Shown here: positions 1 to 4,962 of the stretch, in pieces
Numbering within the stretch: position 1 is the first letter of the stretch
Layout: every line of letters begins with the position of its first letter
DNA from: Patescibacteria group bacterium
GTDB taxonomy: Bacteria > Patescibacteriota > Patescibacteriia > UBA9934
Reading direction: 5' to 3'
Assembly (NCBI GenBank): GCA_018818445.1
Contig: JAHISC010000079.1
Span: 1 to 8,032, forward strand
DNA length: 8,032 bases
The notes under the pieces: generated by a model
The model's input: only the letters and a program-made list of their open reading frames with translations
The model's database searches: none
Told to the model about the DNA's origin: nothing
Position numbers and translations under genes: made by a program

Positions 1-231
1 CTACCATCTGAGGGCGAGCTTCGCCTATCCTTGAGTTGCGAATTGAATCGCTGAAGCCTTTTCCTGGGCTTCCTCGTGTCACTTCTGCAAAGCTCGACTG
101 CAGAGAGTGACGGATTCGTTCTTGGCGCTCTTGTTAGGGCGCCTGGAACCGGGTGGTAAATCCGATCCCTTCTCACTCCCCGCCGAAGCAGGGTACCTCG
201 CTCATGGGCAACAACTGCCTCATGTTCGAGA
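1..231 (-). ncRNA. Structured non-coding RNA candidate, 5' part, runs off the left edge
   Basis: Seen directly: a GC-rich stretch in an AT-rich neighbourhood that folds into consecutive hairpins when read on the minus strand. From its 5' end: a long hairpin 230-197 closed by CTCG/CGAG; CCCTGC-TTCG-GCGGGG at 193-178, a 6-bp stem with a UUCG tetraloop; a helix 164-159 with 116-111 enclosing an 11-position stem 149-139 with 128-118; a 12-bp stem with one bulge at 111-99 with 89-78; GAAGCC/GGCTTC at 72-67 with 58-53; and GGCGA/TCGCC at 25-21 with 17-13. In the UUCG hairpin the U-G pair becomes an A-C mismatch on the other strand, which supports minus-strand transcription. A consensus promoter lies just upstream, and the first hairpin begins where transcription should start. 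I found no tmRNA, RNase P, SRP, 5S or rRNA hallmark, and no plausible protein. Family unknown; the 3' part lies outside the window. Confidence 0.68.
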
Positions 232-236
232 TAAGT

Positions 237-265
237 ACTATAACATAAAAAGTAACTTTTGTCAA
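237..265 (-). promoter_or_regulatory. Near-consensus sigma70 promoter for the structured RNA
   Basis: On the minus strand a perfect -35 box TTGACA (265-260) is followed by a 17-base spacer and a -10 box TATAGT (242-237). Transcription would start near 233-230, at the first hairpin of the structured RNA. It is the best-matching promoter in the window, which suits an abundant stable RNA. The flank is AT-rich. Confidence 0.8.
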
Positions 266-291
266 GTACCAAAAGTCTTAATTAATAAAAT

Positions 292-316
292 AATTGGCTA
301 AAATAAGCCAATTTTT
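292..316 (-). terminator. Rho-independent terminator after the C39-like gene
   Basis: AATTGGCT (292-299) and AGCCAATT (306-313) form a perfect 8-bp stem around a 6-base loop. On the minus strand it is followed by an AT-rich tail beginning ATTTTATTAATT; on the plus strand by TTTTG. It sits between the stop of the C39-like gene and the promoter of the structured RNA, so it probably ends the minus-strand gene cluster. It could work in both directions. Confidence 0.6.
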
Positions 317-348
317 GTAAAAACCATTAAAATTTGCCTAAAAAACAG

Positions 349-394
349 CAATCGGGCGGGTCACATCGATCGGGCGTGATAAATCACGCCCCTA
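349..394. repeat. REP-like palindromic intergenic repeat
   Basis: GGGCGTGA (372-379), TAAA, TCACGCCC (384-391) is a perfect 8-bp palindrome starting one base past the stop codon of the C39-like gene. Upstream is a partial second unit (CAATCGGGCGGGTCAC, 349-364). The core GATCGGGCGTGAT (368-380) recurs at 6958-6970 and CAATCGGG recurs at 6976-6983, so this is a dispersed repeat family. No U-run follows on either strand, so it is not a typical terminator, although it could stabilise the 3' end of the mRNA. Confidence 0.65.
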
Positions 395-1186
395 CGGTTT
401 GCTCACAAAAATCACCACCTTGGCGCCAGTAGCTGGACTGCCATCATTCCAGTCGCCCATTGCTTCCATAATCGTGGCAATATCATAAACATAATTCTCA
501 CCGTTGCGTGTTCCTGGATCATTTGTGATAAAAGTGCCGGCAGTATAGCCCTTAATAACCAGCATATGGTAAAGCGGGCCTTCACCAGTAAAATTTGGAT
601 TACCAAGCTGACGCCCAGCCGCTGGCACAATCACTGGCCTTCCAGCCGCTACCTCGGCCTTAATTTCTTCGACTGTTGGATTTTTAATCACCTGTGCTTC
701 GAGACCATAAAATGATTCAATAAACTTAACCGTCTCCTCAGCCGTGGTATCCAAATAAGTTCCTAAAAGTTCCTCTTCAAAAGCAATTGCTTGCAGTAAA
801 GCTGAATCAGCCTTTTCCGCATCAATCTTCCCTGCCTTAGTTCCAGCAAAATACTCAGCCACCATATAAACACTGGCTTCCTCACACATCTCTTGATAAG
901 GTAAATCCCAATTTGCTTTTGGTGCTTGAGAAGTAAACGGTACAGCCAAGTTTAGCTCACCTGGCAGGTTAGTTTCCTTTGGTCTTTCCGCCTCCACAGT
1001 TTCTTCAATAACTGGAGACGAATCATTTTCTGTGTTATCTGCAACAACCTCAATTGCCTCTGTCGCTTCTTCGTAACTTACTGCTGGTAAATCTGAAGTT
1101 TCAAAATCTGATTTTCCTCCCCAATAAAAATATCCAGCTAATAAAATAGCGAGCATGGCAGCTAGAACAATTATTTTTTTGTACAT
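392..1186 (-). CDS. Membrane-anchored C39-like peptidase domain protein
   Basis: 264 residues. A short basic start and a hydrophobic segment at about residues 5-22 suggest an uncleaved signal anchor, with the rest outside the membrane. Residues 27-75 are acidic and low in complexity, likely a linker. From about residue 80 it matches the C39-like papain-fold family (Peptidase_C39_2): VPFTSQAP with the oxyanion Gln (Q87), NWDLPYQEMCEEA with the candidate nucleophile C101, a candidate catalytic His in LYHMLVIKGY (H207), and D223 in TNDPGT. All catalytic positions are present, so it is probably active, but the substrate is not evident. Its start overlaps the end of the cysteine-rich gene by 16 bases, which suggests translational coupling. 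Only a weak GGA lies before the ATG. A palindromic repeat follows the TAG stop directly. The fold call is firm; the biological role is unknown. Confidence 0.87.
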   Translation of the reverse strand: MYKKIIVLAAMLAILLAGYFYWGGKSDFETSDLPAVSYEEATEAIEVVADNTENDSSPVIEETVEAERPKETNLPGELNLAVPFTSQAPKANWDLPYQEMCEEASVYMVAEYFAGTKAGKIDAEKADSALLQAIAFEEELLGTYLDTTAEETVKFIESFYGLEAQVIKNPTVEEIKAEVAAGRPVIVPAAGRQLGNPNFTGEGPLYHMLVIKGYTAGTFITNDPGTRNGENYVYDIATIMEAMGDWNDGSPATGAKVVIFVSKP

Positions 1187-1503
1187 ATTCCAGAGTTATC
1201 AATAAAATCTTTACACACAAAACCATTGGGGCATTGCTCATTTGTAGCACATTGGCACTCTGCTACGCAAACCTGGATACAAGGCTCGGCAGAACCGCGA
1301 CAAGCAGAACCACATGCATTCCAGCTCCCGCCAGCCTCCACGCAAGACGCTTGGCTCATTACAACCGGTACTTCTTCCTCTGGCCGAGGGTTAAAGTGCT
1401 GAAATAAAGCTAAAACAATTGAAATAAAAACTATCGCTAACAATAGCCAGCCGTGCCAGCTTTGATATTGTACTTTTTTATTGAGTCGAATAAGATCGAG
1501 CAT
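1171..1503 (-). CDS. Small membrane-anchored cysteine-rich protein
   Basis: 110 residues. The N-terminus is basic (RLNKKVQYQ), followed by a transmembrane segment at about residues 18-35 and a short acidic linker. The outer domain at 54-107 holds ten cysteines (54, 64, 68, 75, 79, 83, 85, 91, 97, 107), an even number suited to five disulfides outside the cell. The spacing around GGSWNACGSAC and CVAECQC recalls trypsin-inhibitor-like (TIL) or EGF-like cysteine-rich modules, and NEQCPNGFVC resembles small disulfide knots. This is pattern similarity only, and no family is assigned. The gene overlaps the anchored C39-like peptidase by 16 bases, so the two are probably made together. A protease-inhibitor or adhesion role is possible but speculative. 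No Shine-Dalgarno sequence is visible; the start follows the nuclease gene stop by 34 bases. Confidence 0.8.
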   Translation of the reverse strand: MLDLIRLNKKVQYQSWHGWLLLAIVFISIVLALFQHFNPRPEEEVPVVMSQASCVEAGGSWNACGSACRGSAEPCIQVCVAECQCATNEQCPNGFVCKDFIDNSGICTKK

Positions 1504-1537
1504 AGTTTTTAAGATTGGTTTTTTTACAATTTACTGT

Positions 1538-2932
1538 TTAGCGTCTATTATCTTCAACCGCCCAATTTCGCACCAACCAAGTCGCGCGGACGTCATCTTC
1601 ATTATAATTAACAATGTCTTCCAGCGCCTTAGTATCACCATTTTCCAACCATTCTTCATACCAAAGAACAGAATCCAGGCCTGAAGCTTCGTTCATCCGC
1701 CATTTAAAACCTAAATATTTAGCAATATCTTTCAGTGAATAAAACGACATCGGGAAAATTACCTTCTGCCGCATAAAAGATAAGAGATCCAACATCTGAT
1801 TCTCAATTATTCTTTTTGCTTCTTCTGGTGCGCCATACCTTTCGGTTAAACGGCGGAAGACATCTACCTCATACCAACCATAGTGATACATATTAGCCGT
1901 TGGATAATGAGTAATGAATTCTGTAAATTCATGCCAAGCCTTTTCTTCATCTTCTGGCCGCTTAGCTAAAAACGGATGGTATGTTTCTTTGCCATTATCA
2001 ATCAACAAAACTCCAATCAAATAATCACTGTTGCGCAAAGGATCACTTTCCACATCAACTACTAAAACTGGCCCTTCTTCTTTGGGTAGTTCTATCTCAC
2101 CTATGCGAATAACTTTATTCTCAGACATCGCGATCGCTTGCTGCTGCAAAAAATACAATCTGTCTAAACTCATGCCATGAACTTCTTTTAAATTTTGTAC
2201 TGGTGCATTGGCCAGTTCTTCTACGCTGGTAATTCCGACTCGCATCATCAAATCAACTTCACTGCGCCAAATACGATTTAGCCGCGAAAGGTCATCGCAA
2301 TTTCTTGCTTCTAGTTCACATTCAGAAAAATAAGGCGACTGTTTGCAGCCGGATGTCAAAAAATGTGATTCGCTACCGCCGTCAAGAATTTCTTCGATCG
2401 CATCCATGGTCAAATGAAAATGAGTATCGAACTCTTCCAATAAATAACTCTCAACATTACCATCGGCGTGCAGTACATAACCCATAACTGGTTCGTGGCC
2501 CTGAACTCTATCCAAGATCTTTGCATAAAAGAGACCCTGAAATTTGTACTCATCCTTCATGTGTCTAGAGCGCTTAATGTCACACGCTACATAATAATAG
2601 TCGCCTAACCGCGATTTTCCCTCTACCCGCTCCAAAATATCTGGCCTGCCTACCCAATTCTCATGAATAAGTATGCCTTTATAAATTGTTTGAGCACCTT
2701 TTTTCATTAATTCTAAAGTTTGCAAAGCTGCTTCGTCCAAGTCATCCGAAGTAACCTCAACATAATCTCTGTCCGTAAGTAGAGCTTTTTCGTGTTCAGA
2801 TAAAAGACCGTCGTCTTGAATTTTCTCAAGTAATTTTTCACGCAAATCTTCATCGCGTTCCAATTCACGTGAAATCCAAGAAGGACATTTTAGATATTTA
2901 TAAAATGTTTGCTCTGTAATGCGATGTTTCAT
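1538..2932 (-). CDS. TM0106-type RecB-like nuclease with Fe-S cluster and RNase H-like domain
   Basis: 464 residues. The N-terminal half has PD-(D/E)XK/RecB nuclease marks: D98 in GRPDIL, D118-x-K120 in CDIKRS, and the Q132xxxY136 motif. C16 together with C196, C205 and C212 has the one-plus-three arrangement of the 4Fe-4S cluster that staples AddB/Cas4-type nucleases. Residues about 229-266 (GITSVEELANAPVQNLKEV) look like a helix-hairpin-helix-like linker. From about residue 288 a second nuclease domain resembles RNase_H_2/DEDD exonucleases: D293 and E295 in VDVESD, D357 in YEVDVF, and D446/D447 in YNEDDVRAT. The fusion and length fit the TM0106 family of putative RecB-like nucleases, thought to act in DNA processing but poorly characterised. 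No Cas genes are nearby. The start has no Shine-Dalgarno, and a candidate promoter lies so close that the mRNA may be almost leaderless. A TAA stop precedes the cysteine-rich gene. Confidence 0.88.
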   Translation of the reverse strand: MKHRITEQTFYKYLKCPSWISRELERDEDLREKLLEKIQDDGLLSEHEKALLTDRDYVEVTSDDLDEAALQTLELMKKGAQTIYKGILIHENWVGRPDILERVEGKSRLGDYYYVACDIKRSRHMKDEYKFQGLFYAKILDRVQGHEPVMGYVLHADGNVESYLLEEFDTHFHLTMDAIEEILDGGSESHFLTSGCKQSPYFSECELEARNCDDLSRLNRIWRSEVDLMMRVGITSVEELANAPVQNLKEVHGMSLDRLYFLQQQAIAMSENKVIRIGEIELPKEEGPVLVVDVESDPLRNSDYLIGVLLIDNGKETYHPFLAKRPEDEEKAWHEFTEFITHYPTANMYHYGWYEVDVFRRLTERYGAPEEAKRIIENQMLDLLSFMRQKVIFPMSFYSLKDIAKYLGFKWRMNEASGLDSVLWYEEWLENGDTKALEDIVNYNEDDVRATWLVRNWAVEDNRR

Positions 2933-2941
2933 GTACTTTGT

Positions 2942-2971
2942 ATTGTATCAAATAAAAAAAATAGTTGCTAA
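2942..2971 (-). promoter_or_regulatory. Candidate promoter of the RecB-like nuclease, nearly leaderless
   Basis: On the minus strand, TTAGCA (2971-2966) is followed by 18 bases and then TACAAT (2947-2942). The start codon at 2932-2930 is only about 9 bases past the -10 box, so transcription would begin within a few bases of the ATG, matching the absence of a ribosome binding site. The -35 match is poor and the element overlaps the 3' arm and T-run of the preceding terminator. Confidence 0.35.
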
Positions 2972-3047
2972 GTTATCAGTTACTGAGCCTAATCACTTAT
3001 TGAATCGAAACTCATCGACTCAGTAACTCAACAACTAAACAACTATT
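2954..3047 (-). terminator. Long nested terminator after the cyclophilin gene
   Basis: Read on the minus strand, the stop codon of the isomerase gene is followed by AATAGTTG (3047-3040) pairing with CAACTATT (2967-2960). Inside that, AGTTACTGAG (3028-3019) pairs perfectly with CTCAGTAACT (2987-2978). The outer arm runs straight into eight T (2961-2954). The stem is interrupted and the loop large, but nested pairing plus the T-run makes termination likely. The upstream arm is built from a period-8 repeat. Confidence 0.6.
3005..3044. repeat. Period-8 repeat, five octamers ending in ACT
   Basis: On the plus strand five consecutive octamers end in ACT: TCGAAACT, CATCGACT, CAGTAACT, CAACAACT and AAACAACT. 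A similar run in the same order occurs at 7011-7042 (CAACCACT then AAATAACT). The shared order suggests two members of one intergenic repeat family and not chance. Part of this copy forms one arm of the terminator after the isomerase gene. Confidence 0.55.
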
Positions 3048-3048
3048 A

Positions 3049-3555
3049 TTACTTAACTGTTACCTTATTCATGACATCTCCCACTTGAATCTGATCGACC
3101 ACTTCCATACCTTCTACAACACGACCAAAAATAGTGTAAAGCTTTGGTAATTGAGCTACGTCATCCAACATAATAAAGAACTGACTACCGTTGGTATTTG
3201 GCCCGCGATTAGCCATAGCTACAATGCCACGCTCATATGTATATTCGTCATTTAATTCATCTTCGAAAGTATAACCTGGTCCGCCGGTACCATTACCATT
3301 CGGATCACCTCCTTGGATTACAAAACCTTCTTCTCGACGATGAAATACTAGTCCATCGTAAAAACCTTCACCCACAAGCTTCTCAAAATTACCAGCTGCC
3401 AAAGGCGCGCTATCCTCATAAAGTTCAATCACTATCTCCCCCTTTGCAGTCTCAATACGTACTTGTTTCATAGAAATATTTTGATCTGGTGTACAACCAG
3501 CTCCTAAAGTTAACAAACAAAATAAACCAATACTAACTATCAATCCTTTTTGCAT
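3049..3555 (-). CDS. Cyclophilin-type peptidyl-prolyl isomerase, predicted lipoprotein
   Basis: 168 residues. The hydrophobic signal at 4-20 ends in the lipobox LGAGC with C21 as the lipid-modified cysteine, so the protein is predicted to be anchored on the outer face of the membrane and to help fold exported proteins. The cyclophilin domain covers about 30-168: FHR with the catalytic-type Arg (R73), GFVIQGGDP (77-85), the GTGGPGYTFEDE loop, NGSQFFI (122-128), and FGRVVEGMEVVD. The position of the cyclosporin-contacting Trp of eukaryotic cyclophilins is not Trp here (LPKLYTIFG), as in many bacterial forms. It lies 16 bases after the Lys-rich membrane protein gene and has no recognisable Shine-Dalgarno of its own, so it is probably co-transcribed from the promoter at 3927-3956. 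A terminator follows. Family assignment is very secure; clients are unknown. Confidence 0.93.
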   Translation of the reverse strand: MQKGLIVSIGLFCLLTLGAGCTPDQNISMKQVRIETAKGEIVIELYEDSAPLAAGNFEKLVGEGFYDGLVFHRREEGFVIQGGDPNGNGTGGPGYTFEDELNDEYTYERGIVAMANRGPNTNGSQFFIMLDDVAQLPKLYTIFGRVVEGMEVVDQIQVGDVMNKVTVK

Positions 3556-3571
3556 ACTTAATGAACAGTTA

Positions 3572-3883
3572 TTAAAGTTGTTGATAATATTGCACTTCTG
3601 ACTCTAATCTGTCAATACGACTAGACTGCTTTTCCATAGCGTAAACTGAGGTCAAAAGAATGGCAGATAGAGAGAATGTAACTACTAATAACAAAGTAAC
3701 CAATTCAGTGCTGCCCATAGGTAAGGCATTGCAACTCCTACAAATACTTGGCATTACAACTGGCTCCATTACTTTTTCCATGGAAGTCGGCTTTTTCTTT
3801 GGTTCTGATTTTTTGACTACTTTTTTCTTAACTTTTGTCTTAACAACCGTAGGTTTTTTTGTTGCTTTCTTTTTTGTCGGCAT
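3572..3883 (-). CDS. Lys-rich single-pass membrane protein of unknown function
   Basis: 103 residues from the ATG at 3883. The frame is open upstream to 3979, but the inner start is chosen because AAGGAGGG lies 4 bases before it and the promoter -10 box lies inside the longer version. Residues 1-32 are almost entirely Lys, Thr, Val and Pro (MPTKKKATKKPTVVKTKVKK and onward), a disordered cationic tail that could bind nucleic acid or acidic lipid. A CxxC pair follows (C48, C51, SICRSC). One transmembrane segment spans about 60-83, and a short Glu/Arg/Gln heptad-like helix (about 86-102) ends the protein. It is the first gene of a probable two-gene unit with the cyclophilin lipoprotein. Low-complexity Lys/Pro tails are common in small-genome bacteria, and no domain is recognised. 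Existence is well supported by the ribosome binding site; function is not. Confidence 0.75.
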   Translation of the reverse strand: MPTKKKATKKPTVVKTKVKKKVVKKSEPKKKPTSMEKVMEPVVMPSICRSCNALPMGSTELVTLLLVVTFSLSAILLTSVYAMEKQSSRIDRLESEVQYYQQL

Positions 3884-3887
3884 ACAC

Positions 3888-3895
3888 CCCTCCTT
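3888..3895 (-). promoter_or_regulatory. Strong ribosome binding site fixing the start at 3883
   Basis: On the minus strand AAGGAGGG lies 4 bases before the ATG at 3883-3881. It is the only strong Shine-Dalgarno seen in the window and decides the start of the Lys-rich membrane protein over the ATG at 3979. Confidence 0.8.
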
Positions 3896-3926
3896 GAAAT
3901 TATGAATAATTTTTGTATCCAAAATG

Positions 3927-3956
3927 ATTATACCATACTCAAAAAGCAGCTTCCAA
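3927..3956 (-). promoter_or_regulatory. Extended -10 promoter for the membrane protein / isomerase unit
   Basis: On the minus strand TTGGAA (3956-3951), an 18-base spacer, then a perfect TATAAT (3932-3927) preceded by TG one base upstream (extended -10). The -35 box lies inside the last codons of the upstream gene, whose stop falls in the spacer. The leader of about 37 bases carries the strong ribosome binding site. Confidence 0.72.
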
Positions 3957-4652
3957 ATCTTCCCCAGCCTTGCAGCCATCCTTTAGCCACCACTCGGCAA
4001 TAAAAACAAAAATAACATTCTCTTCTTGCTCGTCAATAAGCACATTTGATTGTTTTTCAATACGGCTTGAATCAAAACCAGAGCCCTTCTCCACTCTACC
4101 GGCGCAACCGCCTTGAAACATTGACTCATTTAGCAAGGTCTCGTGCATCTCTTCTGAGAAATACCCCAAAGCAATATTAAACCCAACTGTTTCCAGAGGA
4201 GCATGTTCTAAAATAGCAGGTAAATCCGCTGAAAAATCTGGCAGATTAATTTCTTGACGACGACCAGTAGTAAACCATCCTGGTTGATCTGTCGAAATAG
4301 ATAAAAGTCCATCTTTCAACTCACCTTTTTGCCAAGTCCACATATCAAAAACGGGATCGAGTACAAAAACATCCACTTGATCAGCGTCCTGGCGATCGCG
4401 CATGTCAAAATATAATGTTATCTCATCTGCCAGCTCAATTGGAGAAGCAACTTCGTAAGCTGTTGTATCCAAATTATCAACAGTAAAAATTGGATACTCT
4501 TCAATGGTCATCTCTGCTAAATCTGCTTTTGAGCCTTCAATAATTAATTTTCCATCAGCACTCTTAATAAGCTCCGTGCCAGGCATGGCTACAAAAAAAT
4601 ATAGAGCGATCGCAAGCGCCAAACAACTCAGTAAAATGGCTAAACGTTTCAT
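3939..4652 (-). CDS. Membrane-anchored protein of unknown function
   Basis: 237 residues, not recognised. MKR plus a hydrophobic stretch at about residues 4-23 looks like a signal anchor or an uncleaved signal peptide, so the acidic remainder is expected outside the cell. The body has alternating hydrophobic strands (DEITLYFDMR, QVDVFVLDP, GLLSISTD, ENVIFVFIAEWW), suggesting a mostly beta, carbohydrate-binding-module-like or jelly-roll fold; this is impression only. A GGC near residue 183 and DGC at residue 227 could form one disulfide. The C-terminus is acidic. It starts 28 bases after the U-rich tail of the structured RNA at 4680-4927, has no clear Shine-Dalgarno, and its last codons contain the promoter of the next unit. 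The open frame and signal-like start make it a credible gene. It ends in TGA, so UGA is not recoded here. Confidence 0.78.
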   Translation of the reverse strand: MKRLAILLSCLALAIALYFFVAMPGTELIKSADGKLIIEGSKADLAEMTIEEYPIFTVDNLDTTAYEVASPIELADEITLYFDMRDRQDADQVDVFVLDPVFDMWTWQKGELKDGLLSISTDQPGWFTTGRRQEINLPDFSADLPAILEHAPLETVGFNIALGYFSEEMHETLLNESMFQGGCAGRVEKGSGFDSSRIEKQSNVLIDEQEENVIFVFIAEWWLKDGCKAGEDLEAAF

Positions 4653-4679
4653 AGATTATTAGTATGACAAAATTTTAGC

Positions 4680-4927
4680 AAAAAGAAAACGGAAAGTGTA
4701 CCTAGCAACCGCCCGTTTCCCTATCCTATGGAGACGCATGAACTTTGCCAGGTGCGATACCGGTTGTAATGACAAATCCGAAGATCCGTCAACAATGCCT
4801 TGATGCTTCTTGGCATTGGGTACACTTTCCGTGAGAGGTGAGGTGTGCTCGACTAAACCTCGCTGAATCCATTTTTTGTTGCCGCTAGGCATATCGAGCA
4901 CACCTGAGATCAAAGAACGTAAAACAT
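4680..4927 (-). ncRNA. Highly structured RNA candidate between metK and an anchored protein
   Basis: Read on the minus strand, this 250-base stretch folds into two domains. Domain 1: AGGTGTGCTCGA (4905-4894) pairs perfectly over 12 bp with 4852-4841. Domain 2 is closed by a perfect 14-bp helix (4832-4819 with 4702-4689) and contains CAATGCC/GGCATTG (4818-4812 with 4799-4793), the hairpin GACGGATC-TTCG-GATTTGTC (4790-4771; 8 bp with two G-U pairs and a UUCG tetraloop), and CAACCG? matched as 4766-4761 with 4711-4706, capped by CGCA/TGCG (4756-4753 with 4738-4735). The closing helix runs into TTTCTTTTT (4688-4680), a terminator-like tail. The G-U pairs would be mismatches on the other strand, fixing the orientation. 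A promoter candidate lies at 4934-4962. No known family is recognised. A 77-codon ORF (ATG at 4892, to 4659) runs through it, but I judge the RNA reading stronger. Confidence 0.7.
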
Positions 4928-4933
4928 AAAAAG

Positions 4934-4962
4934 AGTCTATCTTGCAAAATAGTCTACGTCAA
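4934..4962 (-). promoter_or_regulatory. Candidate promoter of the structured RNA, overlapping the metK stop
   Basis: On the minus strand TTGACG (4962-4957) is followed by 17 bases and TAGACT (4939-4934). The -35 box includes the metK TGA stop codon. Transcription would start near 4927, about 20 bases before the first long helix. The -10 box matches consensus at four of six positions. No terminator is seen between metK and this point, so read-through from metK is also possible. Confidence 0.45.

Noticed and set aside
62..78. GAGGAAGCCCAGG on the minus strand, similar to the RNase P core GAGGAAAGTCCGG
   Set aside because: The conserved core is broken, it lies too far from the predicted 5' end, and no matching partner region is visible.
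140..175. T-box-like GGGTGGTAA...ATCCGATCCCTT on the plus strand
   Set aside because: Resembles a T-box antiterminator, but the invariant ACCGCG part and a downstream plus-strand gene are missing, and promoter and wobble pairs point to the minus strand.
107..301. 64-residue plus-strand ORF
   Set aside because: It crosses the hairpins of the structured RNA and its opposite-strand promoter and terminator; no protein-like features or ribosome binding site.
3884..3979. Longer N-terminus of the Lys-rich membrane protein from an ATG at 3979
   Set aside because: It would overlap the upstream gene and include the promoter -10 box and the strong ribosome binding site, which belong to the start at 3883.
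4659..4913. 77-84 residue minus-strand ORF through the structured RNA, with KKWIQRGL near its start and a basic C-terminus
   Set aside because: The KKWIQ stretch recalls small basic phage-like proteins, but the 12- and 14-bp perfect helices, UUCG hairpin and U-rich tail inside the same bases favour RNA. Kept as the main alternative.
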